From the NCBI RefSeq assembly GCF_022348085.1, contig NZ_JAKRFN010000011.1, positions 106,785-170,784 on the forward strand: DNA of 64,000 nucleotides, given 5' to 3'. The DNA is from Mycobacterium sp. PSTR-4-N. GTDB lineage: Bacteria; Actinomycetota; Actinomycetes; Mycobacteriales; Mycobacteriaceae. The notes below the pieces were generated by a model that was given only the letters and a program-made list of their open reading frames with translations, was not told where the DNA came from and made no database searches. Made by a program: the position numbers and the translations under genes. Of this stretch, positions 1-7,993 are shown piece by piece. The first letter of the stretch is position 1, and each line of letters opens with the position of its first letter.

Positions 1-2
1 TG

Positions 3-245
3 CTGTTCGACAGCGTCTTCGGAATGGTGATCCATGCGACCGGACGCCCGATCAGCCGGACCGCGTTCCTGCACGTGGACTACCGCAACGTGACGCCGAT
101 CGACACGGTGCTCACCGCGAAGGGCTGGCTTCGCGAGGCCGAAGGCCGTAAGGCCTTCGTCAACGCAGAGCTCCGCGACCCGGACGGCACCCTGCTCGCC
201 GAGGCGAACGGACTGATGATCCGGCTGCTCCCCGGACAGCCGTAG
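3..245 (+). CDS. Hotdog-fold (PaaI-like) thioesterase, C-terminal fragment
   Basis: An open frame enters from the left edge and ends at TAG 243-245, so about 80 C-terminal residues are visible and the true start lies outside the window. The pattern LFDSVFGM, then alternating beta-strand segments (RTAFLHVDYRNVTPIDTVLTA) and a final EANGLMIRL, fits the last half of a single-hotdog acyl-CoA thioesterase of the PaaI/YbgC type. In that fold the long helix packs against strands that end in A-x-G/A-x-F/M-I. The catalytic Asp/Glu region of the family lies upstream and cannot be judged. The diguanylate cyclase gene follows 19 bases downstream on the same strand. The family call is moderate and the substrate is unknown. 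Confidence 0.6.
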   Translation: MFDSVFGMVIHATGRPISRTAFLHVDYRNVTPIDTVLTAKGWLREAEGRKAFVNAELRDPDGTLLAEANGLMIRLLPGQP

Positions 246-264
246 CGCTGCTCTCAGGGGGGCG

Positions 265-1359
265 ATGGAGAAGGGCTTTCGCGAGTACCTGCTGATCTGG
301 TGGCGGCAGCCGTTCGACTTCGAATGGACCCGGCGGCACCTGCAGTCCCGGGGTGTGATGCGAATCCACCAGGTGTTCATCGGCTCGTTCTCGCTGCTCT
401 ACGGGCTGACCGCGCTGCTGACGGTGGTGTGGGCAGCGCGCGACGGCGGCGCGGTGAACGGCCGGCCGCTGGTGATCGCGATCGCGATCAGCTCGGCGAT
501 CCTGGGCGCGATCTGGATCTTCGGCCCGCCGCCGACCGAGCGTCGGTCCCGCGCCTTTGCGATATACGCCGACATCGCGGTGATCGTGGTCATCGCGTGC
601 TATCACGACGCCTTCACCGCGATGCCCGGCCTGGCGCTGCTCGCCGCGAACGGAATCTACGTCGTGGTGCTGCACGGCCCGCGGGCACTCGCCGCGCACC
701 TCGCCTTCACCGTCGCGGCGTTCGCCGCGTGGTACGCCATGGCGCTGGCGCAGGACACGCAGGCCGTCAGTGTCATCACCATCCGTCTTCTGGTCCTGCT
801 GCCGACCGTGGTGGGCGTGCCGGTGATCGTGCAGTCGTATCTGCTTGCTTTGCGGATGGGTGCGCTCGACTCGCTCTACGATCCGCTGACCGGGCTGCTC
901 AATCGCCGGGGGTTGGAGGACGAGGTGACCGGGCTGGTGTCCGAGGACGGCGCGCATCTGGGGGTGCTGGCCGTCGACATCGACAAGTTCAAGGCGATCA
1001 ACGACGGCCATGGCCACGACGCCGGGGATCAGGTGCTGGTGTCGGTGGCCAAGGGCATCCGCGACGCCGTGGCGGCCGCGGGTGTGCGGTCTCTGATCGC
1101 GCGCACCGGCGGGGAGGAGTTCGCGGTGGTGGTCCTGGCCCCTCCCGCCACGGTGCGCTCGGTCGCCGCGCAGCTGCACGACGCGGTGGCCCGTTGCGAC
1201 GCCGCGGTGGTGCCGACCGTCAGCGTGGGTGTCGCGACCGGGTGGACCACCGACCGGGAGGCGTCGTCGACGGTGCACTCGCTGCTCGAGTTGGCCGACG
1301 GCGCGATGTACCGCGCGAAGAGCGTGGGCGGCAACCAGACCGTGGTCGTCGGCGCATGA
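265..1359 (+). CDS. Membrane-anchored diguanylate cyclase (GGDEF domain)
   Basis: A 364-residue protein. The N-terminal half (about 37-195) has five or six hydrophobic segments. A GGDEF domain follows, beginning at DPLTGLLNRRG. The signature reads GGEEF at residues 282-286, with the metal-binding DIDKFKAIND upstream, so the active site looks intact for making cyclic di-GMP from two GTP. The inhibitory I-site (RxxD six residues before GGEEF) reads GVRS here, so canonical product inhibition is not expected. No EAL, HAMP or PAS domain is seen; the membrane part is the likely sensor. The ATG start at 265 follows GGGGCG. The next gene starts at 1356 with an ATGA overlap. Confidence 0.9.
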   Translation: MEKGFREYLLIWWRQPFDFEWTRRHLQSRGVMRIHQVFIGSFSLLYGLTALLTVVWAARDGGAVNGRPLVIAIAISSAILGAIWIFGPPPTERRSRAFAIYADIAVIVVIACYHDAFTAMPGLALLAANGIYVVVLHGPRALAAHLAFTVAAFAAWYAMALAQDTQAVSVITIRLLVLLPTVVGVPVIVQSYLLALRMGALDSLYDPLTGLLNRRGLEDEVTGLVSEDGAHLGVLAVDIDKFKAINDGHGHDAGDQVLVSVAKGIRDAVAAAGVRSLIARTGGEEFAVVVLAPPATVRSVAAQLHDAVARCDAAVVPTVSVGVATGWTTDREASSTVHSLLELADGAMYRAKSVGGNQTVVVGA

Positions 1360-2000
1360 CAGAGCACCCGCCGGGCCAATTGCGCAGCCTCACGACTCCC
1401 CGCGCCGCCGCGTTGGCCGGGGTGGTGTTCGCGCTGCTGTTCGCGGTGATACTGGTGGCGCTGCGGCTGCCGGAGCCGACGACGAGCACCCGCCTGCGTA
1501 TCGCGGTCGTGCTGACGCCGTTCGCGGGCATCGCGTTCCTGTGGTTCATCGGCGTGGTCCGCGACAGCCTGGGTCGCCTGGAGGACCGGTTCTTCACCAC
1601 CGTGTTCCTCGGTAGCGGTCTGCTGTTCCTGGCGATGGTGTTCGCGGGGACCGCGGTCGAGGCGGGCCTGCTGGCCGGCAGGAAGGCGGGCATCGCGGCC
1701 GACCCGGAGGTGGTGGCGTTCGCCCACGGGTTGCTGCTCGCGTTGACCAACACCTACGCGCTGCGGATGGCCGCGGTCTTCATGATGTCGCTGGCCACCA
1801 TCTGGCTGCGGACCGGCCTGATGGCCCGGTGGCTGGTGGTGACGACGTACCTGGTCGCGCTCAGTGTGCTCGTCGCCGGTGACGTCAGCCCGTGGATGAC
1901 GTTGACGTTCCCGGCGTGGGTGCTGGTGGTCAGCCTGCTGATGTTCCGTCGTCCCCCGAATCGGCCTGCAACGCCAACGCCGCTGCCGGACAGAGGTTGA
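1356..2000 (+). CDS. Polytopic membrane protein of unknown function
   Basis: A 214-residue protein starting at ATG 1356, inside the last codons of the diguanylate cyclase gene (ATGA overlap), so the two are probably translated together. About six hydrophobic segments are visible (AALAGVVFALLFAVILVAL, then AVVLTPFAGIAFLWFIGVV and others), separated by short basic or acidic loops, and the tail is Pro-rich. I do not recognise a family with certainty. The coupling suggests a partner or signal input for the cyclase, but that is inference. Its 3' end overlaps the convergent ferredoxin gene by 71 bases. Confidence 0.75.
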   Translation: MTEHPPGQLRSLTTPRAAALAGVVFALLFAVILVALRLPEPTTSTRLRIAVVLTPFAGIAFLWFIGVVRDSLGRLEDRFFTTVFLGSGLLFLAMVFAGTAVEAGLLAGRKAGIAADPEVVAFAHGLLLALTNTYALRMAAVFMMSLATIWLRTGLMARWLVVTTYLVALSVLVAGDVSPWMTLTFPAWVLVVSLLMFRRPPNRPATPTPLPDRG

Positions 2001-2154
2001 CGGCCTGTTGCGCACGCTCCTCGGCGTCCCCGCTCACCTCGGCGGTGAGCACCACGACCACGCCGTCGTCGTCCTGGTCGAAGACGTCGGCGGCCACCAT
2101 CACGCAGTTGCCGGCCTGGATGCAGATCTCCCGGTCCGCGCTGACCCGGCTCAC
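1930..2154 (-). CDS. 3Fe-4S ferredoxin, P450 redox partner
   Basis: A 74-residue acidic protein. Cys11, Cys17 and Cys55 form the C-x5-C...C-P pattern of one [3Fe-4S] cluster, with the second cysteine of a 4Fe ferredoxin missing, as in mycobacterial and Streptomyces ferredoxins that feed P450s. Start GTG 2154 overlaps the P450 stop (GTGA), so it is translationally coupled to the P450 and most likely passes electrons from a ferredoxin reductase to it. No reductase gene is present nearby. The 3' end runs into the convergent membrane-protein gene. Confidence 0.9.
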   Translation of the reverse strand: MSRVSADREICIQAGNCVMVAADVFDQDDDGVVVVLTAEVSGDAEERAQQAVNLCPAAALALQADSGDDGTSAG

Positions 2155-3377
2155 CAGCGCACCCCCAACGACGCCACGCCGTAGATGAAGTGGAAGGACC
2201 GGAACGCGATGTCGTCGGTGTCGTCGGCGAGCTGCAACGTCGGGAAGCGGCGCAGCAACGCCGGGAAGGCGATCTGCATCTCCATCCGCGCCAGCGGAGC
2301 GCCCAGGCAGTGGTGCACGCCGTGGCCGAAGGCCAAATGGCCGGGCGCTCCTCGGCGGATGTCGAAATGTTCTGACGCAGAGATGAACTGGGGATCGCGG
2401 TTGGCGGCAGGCAGCGAGGCGAACACCAGCCGGCCGGCCGGGATGGCCACCCCGGCGAGCTCGACGTCGGTGGTGGTGATGCGAGGGATCGAGGTGTGCA
2501 CGATCGACAGGTAGCGCAGCAGTTCCTCGATGGCCGGGCCAACCGCGGCGGGATCGTCGCGCACGGCCGCCATCTGGTCGGGATGGCTCAGCAGCGCCAC
2601 GGTGCCGAGCGCCAGCATGTTCGACGTGGTCTCGTGCCCGGCGAGCAACAGTAGCCCCGCGATACCGATCAGCTCGTCGTCGGTGAGCTCGTCGCCGTGC
2701 TCGCGCACCAGCATGCCCAGGATGTCCTCGCCCGGGGCGGCCCGAGCCCGCTCGACGAGCGAGCCCATGTAGGCGCGACCCTCCTGGGCCAACTGCAGGC
2801 GTTCGGGAATCGGGATGGACAGGTCGAGTTGGCGTGCGCTGCGGCGCTGGAAGTCGTCGCGATCGGCGTAGGGCACGCCGAGCAGTTCGCAGATCACCAG
2901 CGACGGGATCGGCAGCGTGACGTGTTCGACGAGATCGGCCGGGGAGCCGGCGGCTTCGAGTGCGTCGAGCTGCGCGTCGACGATCTCGACGATGCGAGGC
3001 GCCAGCCGCTGGATCCGGCGGATCGTGAACTCCGGGGTCAGCATGCGCCGAAGTCGTTGGTGCTCAGGGGGATCGAGGCCGAGCAGGTTGCCGGCACGGT
3101 TGCGGGCGGCCTCCTCCTCGTCGACCGGGGGTGCGCCGGCCACGACGAACCCGGGCGGCCTGCCATTCGAGAACCGCGCGTGATCGCTGAGCACCGTCTT
3201 GACGTCTTCGTGGCGGGTGACGAGGTAGACGTGCATGCCGAAGGCATTGGTGACGCTGGCGACGCCGACGGACTCGCGGATCTGGCCCAGTACCGGCGTC
3301 GGATCGAGCCCGTCGCGGCGCATGTGCAGCGGCGGTTGCCCGGCCGCCGGTTCGGTGCGGGTATCGGCCTGACTCAT
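2151..3377 (-). CDS. Cytochrome P450 monooxygenase
   Basis: A 408-residue soluble class I bacterial P450. Key motifs in order are the I-helix oxygen-activation site AGHETT, the K-helix ExxR in AIEELLRYLS, and the heme loop FGHGVHHCLG with the axial thiolate at Cys357. Length and motifs are complete, so it should be an active haem monooxygenase using the ferredoxin encoded directly downstream. The substrate cannot be read from sequence; a CYP105/107-like actinobacterial group is a guess. The ATG start at 3377 has no other gene upstream on this strand except the MMPL transporter gene, which ends 29 bases away. Confidence 0.93.
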   Translation of the reverse strand: MSQADTRTEPAAGQPPLHMRRDGLDPTPVLGQIRESVGVASVTNAFGMHVYLVTRHEDVKTVLSDHARFSNGRPPGFVVAGAPPVDEEEAARNRAGNLLGLDPPEHQRLRRMLTPEFTIRRIQRLAPRIVEIVDAQLDALEAAGSPADLVEHVTLPIPSLVICELLGVPYADRDDFQRRSARQLDLSIPIPERLQLAQEGRAYMGSLVERARAAPGEDILGMLVREHGDELTDDELIGIAGLLLLAGHETTSNMLALGTVALLSHPDQMAAVRDDPAAVGPAIEELLRYLSIVHTSIPRITTTDVELAGVAIPAGRLVFASLPAANRDPQFISASEHFDIRRGAPGHLAFGHGVHHCLGAPLARMEMQIAFPALLRRFPTLQLADDTDDIAFRSFHFIYGVASLGVRW

Positions 3378-3406
3378 GTCTCGACGCTACCTGCCCGTTA
3401 GCCCAG

Positions 3407-5431
3407 CTACCTTTCCGCGCGCAGCGCCGGCCACCAGATCTTCGGGCCGATGAGCGTGAACAGCGCCGGGATGACGACGGTGCGTACGACGAACGTGTCC
3501 AGCAAAATACCGAGCCCCACGATGATGCCGACCTGCGTCAGCGCGATCAGGGGCAGCACCCCCAGCACGCAGAACACCGCCGCCAGCACGATGCCTGCGC
3601 TGGTGATCACCGCTCCCGTCGCCGAGACCGCCCGCACGATGCCGTCGCGGGTGCCGTGCTCTGGGGTTTCCTCCCGGGCCCGGGTCACCAGGAAGATCGT
3701 GTAGTCCACGCCGAGTGCGACCAGGAACAGCAGCGCGAACAGCGGCACGCTGTTGTCCAGCGCAGGGAAGCCGAACACGTGAACGCTGGCCCACCCGCCG
3801 AGCCCGAGGGCGGCAAGGGCGCTCAGTACGGTCACCGCGACCAGGATCACCGGCGCCAGCGCCGAGCGCAGCAGCACGAACAGCACCACCAGCACGACCG
3901 CGAGGATCGCGGGCACGACCAGCATGCGGTCCCGGCCTGCGGCGGCCGCCGCGTCCCGGGCCTTGGCGTCGGAGCCGCCGACCAGGCTCTCGGGATCGGC
4001 GCCGTGCACGGCGTCACGCAGTGCGTCGACGGTGCCGAACGCCTCGTCGGAGGCGGGCTCGGCGGCCAGCACGACCGACCACTGAGTCAGGCCCTGCGGG
4101 GAGGTGCCTGTCGGGTTGGCGGAGACCACGCCCGGGGTGGCGGTGATCGCCTGCTGTACGTCTGCGGCGCGGTCGGTCGAGGCGATGACGAGGGTCGGAT
4201 CGGTGAGGCCGCTGGGGAAGTGGTCGGCCAGGGTCTCGAAGCCGCTCACCGATTCGGCTTGCACGCGGAACTGCTCGGTCTGCGACAACCCGATCGGCGT
4301 GCTCACCAGCCCGGTGCACAACAGCCCGAGCACCGCGAGCGCGGCGACGGACACCACCGCCGGCCGGCGCGCCACCCCGTCGGCGACGCGATGCCACGCA
4401 CCACCTTCGGTCAGTGCCGTCGCTCCCATCCGGGGAATGAAGGGCCAGAACAGTTTCCGACCGAAGAGGTCGAGGAACGGTGGCAACACCAACAGGACGA
4501 ACACCGCGGCGACGACCAGTCCGGCGGCGGCCTGGACGCCGAGGCTGCGGGTGCTGGGGGAGGAGGCGAGCAGCAGGGTCAGCAGTGCCAGCACCACCGT
4601 CGCGTTGCTCGCGATGATCGCTGGACCGGCCCGGCGCACCGCCGTGGCGAGCGCGTCGTGGTGGAGGGCGTTGCGGCCGAGTTCTTCCCGGTACCGCGAG
4701 ATGAGCAGCAGCGCGTAGTTGGTGCCCGCGCCGAACACGAGCACGCTGGTGATCCCGGTCGTCGAGCCGTCCGGGGACATGCCGAGACCTTCGGCGACGG
4801 CGGTGCCCAACACGCCGCCGACCCGGTCGGCGAACGCGATCACCAGCAGCGGCACCAGCCACAGCACGGGTGAGCGGTACGTGACGATCAGCAGCAGAGC
4901 GACCACGGCCGCGGTGACGGCGAGCAGCGTGATGTTGGCACCGGAGAACGAGTCCGCGATGTCCGCGCCGAACGCGGGACCGCCGGTGACCTCCGCGCGC
5001 AGTTGCGGGTCCAGGCCGTCGGAGGCCGCTGCGCGGAGTGTGCTGACTTCGTCGCCGAGCGCGAACCCGGATAGGTCGGCCGGCACGGGGACCACGGCGA
5101 TCGCGGCCTGTCCGTCCTCGGACACCTGCACGGGAGGCCCGCCGGGACCCGCGTCCGCGGCGGCCAGCATGCGCTCGCGCGCCGCGTCGGCGGCCGCCCG
5201 GTCGGCGGGGCTGAGCGGCGCGCCGTCGGTGCGGGTCAGGACCAGCAGCACCGGTGCCTGATCGCCACCGGGGAAGTCCGCGCGCAGCGCGTCGGCGCGG
5301 GTCGACTCGGCGTTCGCCGGTACGGGCACCGGCGATTGCTCACCTGCGGAGCCGCCGCTCAGCAAGCCCAGGAGTGCGCCGGACACGGCGATGATCAGCA
5401 CCGCGATCGTCCACGACAGTCGTCTGCTCAT
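3407..5431 (-). CDS. MMPL/RND-family exporter
   Basis: A protein of about 674 residues with two repeats, each made of one membrane helix, an extracytoplasmic loop and a five-helix bundle, which is the MMPL/RND layout. The first helix is TIAVLIIAVSGALLGLL. Bundles lie near 175-335 and 510-665. The loop carries the Asn/Pro-rich segment VPVPANAESTRADALRADFPG typical of small actinobacterial MMPL proteins. I prefer ATG 5431; TTG 5440 in the same frame would add three residues. The gene is divergent from a MarR regulator across about 60 bases that hold an AT-rich imperfect palindrome, so substrate-inducible export of a drug or lipid-like compound is likely. The substrate is unknown. Confidence 0.9.
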   Translation of the reverse strand: MSRRLSWTIAVLIIAVSGALLGLLSGGSAGEQSPVPVPANAESTRADALRADFPGGDQAPVLLVLTRTDGAPLSPADRAAADAARERMLAAADAGPGGPPVQVSEDGQAAIAVVPVPADLSGFALGDEVSTLRAAASDGLDPQLRAEVTGGPAFGADIADSFSGANITLLAVTAAVVALLLIVTYRSPVLWLVPLLVIAFADRVGGVLGTAVAEGLGMSPDGSTTGITSVLVFGAGTNYALLLISRYREELGRNALHHDALATAVRRAGPAIIASNATVVLALLTLLLASSPSTRSLGVQAAAGLVVAAVFVLLVLPPFLDLFGRKLFWPFIPRMGATALTEGGAWHRVADGVARRPAVVSVAALAVLGLLCTGLVSTPIGLSQTEQFRVQAESVSGFETLADHFPSGLTDPTLVIASTDRAADVQQAITATPGVVSANPTGTSPQGLTQWSVVLAAEPASDEAFGTVDALRDAVHGADPESLVGGSDAKARDAAAAAGRDRMLVVPAILAVVLVVLFVLLRSALAPVILVAVTVLSALAALGLGGWASVHVFGFPALDNSVPLFALLFLVALGVDYTIFLVTRAREETPEHGTRDGIVRAVSATGAVITSAGIVLAAVFCVLGVLPLIALTQVGIIVGLGILLDTFVVRTVVIPALFTLIGPKIWWPALRAER

Positions 5432-5450
5432 GACGGTCAATATTTCAGAT

Positions 5451-5469
5451 ACTTAATCGTTAATCAAGT
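5451..5469. promoter_or_regulatory. Candidate MarR operator
   Basis: An AT-rich 19-base imperfect palindrome, ACTTAATCGTTAATCAAGT, lies between the divergent MMPL and MarR genes in otherwise GC-rich DNA. The outer arms ACTT/AAGT and inner AT/AT pairs match. Size and position fit a MarR-dimer site that would control both genes. Confidence 0.5.
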
Positions 5470-5491
5470 GAACAAGCGGTAAGGTGTGGGC

Positions 5492-5974
5492 ATGGCCGTA
5501 GAGGACCGTGCAGCGTTGGAAGCGCTCATTGCCGCCGATGTGCGTGCGCTCACCGCGCAGTCCGACCAGATCGGTCACGCCTTTGCCGCCCGCCACGGAT
5601 TGTCGGACAACGACTTTCGCGCCCTGCTGCACGTGATGGTGGCCGAGACCAGCGGTGACCCGCTCGCCGCCGGAGGATTGCGCGCCCGGATGGGCATGTC
5701 CGGCGCGGCGATCACCTATCTGGTCGAGCGGATGATCGCCTCCGGGCACGTGCTGCGCGAGCCCGATCCCGGCGACCGGCGCAGGGTCAAGCTTCGGGTG
5801 GCCGAGCACGGCCTGGCGGTGGCCGGCGAGTTCTTCGCCCCACTGGCCGAGCATTTGAACCGCGCGCTGACCGACGTGCCCGACGCCGATCTGCAGGCTG
5901 CCCACCGGGTGTTCAGCGCCGTCGTCGACGCGATGGGTGCGTTTCGCACCGATCTGCGCGTCACCCCTGAGTGA
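5492..5974 (+). CDS. MarR-family transcriptional regulator
   Basis: A 160-residue protein with a helical dimerisation end, a winged helix-turn-helix near 45-100 and a C-terminal helix. The recognition helix sits around MGMSGAAITYLVERM, and the wing carries the MarR signature DPGDRRRVKLRVAEHG. I chose ATG 5492 because AAGG ends seven bases upstream; GTG 5486 leaves no room for a ribosome site. It is divergent from the MMPL exporter, which it probably represses until a ligand binds. The ligand is unknown. Confidence 0.9.
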   Translation: MAVEDRAALEALIAADVRALTAQSDQIGHAFAARHGLSDNDFRALLHVMVAETSGDPLAAGGLRARMGMSGAAITYLVERMIASGHVLREPDPGDRRRVKLRVAEHGLAVAGEFFAPLAEHLNRALTDVPDADLQAAHRVFSAVVDAMGAFRTDLRVTPE

Positions 5975-5998
5975 AGGTTCTGGCAGGCTGGATGCTCG

Positions 5999-7123
5999 AT
6001 GAGTGAGACGACTGCTGCCGAGACGACGTCGGTGCTGCTCCTGCGGGGTGGCGAGCACGCGAATGACCTGGCGCTGGCCTTCGAGCGGCTGGGCGCCCGT
6101 GTCACGGTGTCCGACGACATGGCCGCGCTGACCGATGCGGACGCGCTCACCGCGCTGATCGACGCGACCCGGCCCCGGATCGTCGTCGCCGACGCCGGCG
6201 GGGTGGCCATCGATGCGCTGCTCGCCGCCGCCGACCGCGAGGACGTCGAGGTGCTGCCGACGCCGCGCGCGTTGCGGTTGTCGGTGGACGGGGAGGCGCT
6301 GCGCCGGCTGGCCGCCGACGAGCTCGGATTGCCGACGGCGCCGTTCTGGTTCGCCGGTTCGGTGGCCGAGCTCACGGCGGTCGCCCAGCATGCCGGCTAC
6401 CCGCTGCTGGTCAAGCCGGTGACCGCCGCGCCCGGCGAGGGGGAGTCGGTCGTTCTGCGGTCCGATGACATCGAGCCGGCGTGGCGCAGCGCGGTGGCCG
6501 GAGGCCGGCTGAGCCTGCAGCGGGTGCTGGCCGAGACAGTGGTCGAGGTCGACGTCGCGGTGACTCTGCTGACCGTGCGCACCACCGGACCGTCGGGGCC
6601 TGCCGTCAGCTTTTGCGAACCGATCGGACACCACCGGGAGTCCGCCGAGACACTGGAATCGTGGCAGCCGCAACACCTCTCGGCCGCCGCTTCGGACGCG
6701 GCGAAGTCGATCGCGGCGCGGATCGTCAACTCCCTCGGTGGTCGGGGCGTGTTCGCGGTCGAGCTGCTGGTCCGCGGCGACGAGGTGTATTTCAGCGATG
6801 TCACACCTCGGCCGCAGGACAGCGCGCTGGTGACTCTGCGCTCCCAGCGTCTGTCGGCACATGAACTGCATGCCCGGGCGATCCTCGGGCTCCCTGTCGA
6901 CACCATCATGATCTCCCCGGCGGCGATGGAGATCTCTTCCGACGGGCACGATCCCGACGACACCGCCTGGCGGGCCGCTCTCGGTGAGGCGCTCGCGGTC
7001 GCCGAGAGCGACGTGCGGTTGTTCTCGGGGCGGCGCTGGTTGGCCACCGCCACCGCGCCCGATCCGATCGTCGCCCGCGACCGCGCTCGGCGCGTGGCGT
7101 CGGCGGTGCGCAGGCTGACGTGA
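5999..7123 (+). CDS. purT: PurT-like phosphoribosylglycinamide formyltransferase 2 (ATP-grasp), divergent
   Basis: A 374-residue ATP-grasp protein. The family enzyme makes formyl-GAR from GAR, formate and ATP in purine synthesis. Matching blocks are LPTPRALRLSVDGEALRRLAADELGLPT, PLLVKPV, FCEPIGHH, GGRGVFAVELLV and YFSDVTPRPQDSALVTL. It is shorter than typical PurT (about 390-420). The N-terminal GSGELGKE-like loop reads LRGGEHAND, and the DRYADAPAM-type segment is missing. The C-terminal GAR-phosphate region reads SGRRWLA. Synteny with purT-rhodanese-metZ of M. tuberculosis supports the name. The next gene starts inside its stop codon. Altered substrate use is possible. Confidence 0.8.
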   Translation: MSETTAAETTSVLLLRGGEHANDLALAFERLGARVTVSDDMAALTDADALTALIDATRPRIVVADAGGVAIDALLAAADREDVEVLPTPRALRLSVDGEALRRLAADELGLPTAPFWFAGSVAELTAVAQHAGYPLLVKPVTAAPGEGESVVLRSDDIEPAWRSAVAGGRLSLQRVLAETVVEVDVAVTLLTVRTTGPSGPAVSFCEPIGHHRESAETLESWQPQHLSAAASDAAKSIAARIVNSLGGRGVFAVELLVRGDEVYFSDVTPRPQDSALVTLRSQRLSAHELHARAILGLPVDTIMISPAAMEISSDGHDPDDTAWRAALGEALAVAESDVRLFSGRRWLATATAPDPIVARDRARRVASAVRRLT

Positions 7124-7560
7124 CCGAGCCCGAGGAGTCCACCGGCAACTCGGCCGCGCCGTTCCTGGGTGCGCTCGCCATCATTGTCGCCATCGTGATC
7201 GCAATCTGGTTGTTCAACGTGTTCTCCGGTGACGAACTCACCGACGAGCAACTCATCGGCCGTGCCGCCGCGGGCCACAACGACGCCCTACAGCGCGACG
7301 ACTACGCGGACTTCCGCAGCTACACCTGCGCCGCGCAGGTCGGCACCGAGGCGGAGATCCTTGACCGGCAACGAGATTCGAAGGCCGCGCAGGGCGAGAG
7401 GTTCCTCGACGGGGTGACCGACGTCGAGATCGATGGAAACCGCGCCACCGCATCGGTCACCTACCACTTCGCCAATGCCCCGGATGCCAAGCAGACGGTC
7501 GACATCCCGTTCGCGAAGGAGGACGGGGCGTGGAAGGTCTGTTCGACCGGTCCCAGCTAG
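7120..7560 (+). CDS. Single-pass membrane protein with NTF2-like outer domain
   Basis: A 146-residue protein starting at GTG 7120, overlapping the purT stop by four bases. A cytoplasmic tail of about 14 residues is followed by one membrane helix (FLGALAIIVAIVIAIWLF). The rest is an extracytoplasmic domain of about 110 residues with two cysteines (YTCAAQ and KVCSTG) that could form a disulfide. The pattern of helices followed by strands ending AKEDGAWKVC resembles the NTF2/lumazine-binding-like (DUF4878-type) domains common in mycobacterial membrane proteins. No catalytic residues are recognisable. It sits between purT and the rhodanese gene. Confidence 0.75.
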   Translation: MTEPEESTGNSAAPFLGALAIIVAIVIAIWLFNVFSGDELTDEQLIGRAAAGHNDALQRDDYADFRSYTCAAQVGTEAEILDRQRDSKAAQGERFLDGVTDVEIDGNRATASVTYHFANAPDAKQTVDIPFAKEDGAWKVCSTGPS

Positions 7561-7579
7561 CTGTGCGACACTCACGACC

Positions 7580-7993
7580 GTGAGTTATGCCGGAGACATC
7601 TCGCCGGAGGAGGCCTGGAAGCTCCTGAGTGAGAACCCCGATGCCGTGCTGGTCGATTGCCGCACCGATGCCGAATGGCGCTTCGTGGGGGTCCCGGATC
7701 TGACGCCGCTGCAGCGCGAGACGGTGTTCATCGAGTGGAACCGCACCGACGGCTCCCGCAACGACGGGTTCGTCGACGATCTGCTGGCCGCCGGTATCAC
7801 CCCGGGCGAGCGACCGGTCGCGTTTCTGTGCCGGTCCGGCAACCGGTCGATCGGGGCGGCCGAAGCGGCCACCCAGGCGGGCATCGGGCCGTCGTACAAC
7901 ATCCTGGACGGCTTCGAGGGCAACCTGGACGAGCACGGCCATCGCGGTGCCACCGGCTGGAAGGCCGTGGGCCTGCCGTGGAGGCAGTCGTGA
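7580..7993 (+). CDS. Rhodanese-domain sulfurtransferase
   Basis: A 137-residue single-domain rhodanese. VLVDCRTDAEWRFVG is the CH2A motif and the active-site loop is CRSGNRS with Cys84 carrying the persulfide. Start GTG 7580 lies 19 bases after the previous stop. The longer open frame upstream runs through the previous gene and is not used. The gene ends in a four-base GTGA overlap with metZ, so the two are coupled, suggesting that this protein handles sulfane sulfur for or from the O-succinylhomoserine sulfhydrylase. That role is inferred from gene order, which matches Rv0390-Rv0391 in M. tuberculosis. Confidence 0.9.
   Translation: MSYAGDISPEEAWKLLSENPDAVLVDCRTDAEWRFVGVPDLTPLQRETVFIEWNRTDGSRNDGFVDDLLAAGITPGERPVAFLCRSGNRSIGAAEAATQAGIGPSYNILDGFEGNLDEHGHRGATGWKAVGLPWRQS

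Noticed and set aside
160..1278. Long open frames antisense to the diguanylate cyclase and to many other genes
   Set aside because: They have the Arg/Gly/Ala/His-rich composition of shadow frames in GC-rich DNA and no domain; the true genes have clear motifs.
7657..7989. N-terminal extension of metZ through the rhodanese gene
   Set aside because: The extension is an out-of-frame reading of the rhodanese; MetZ homology begins after GTG 7990.
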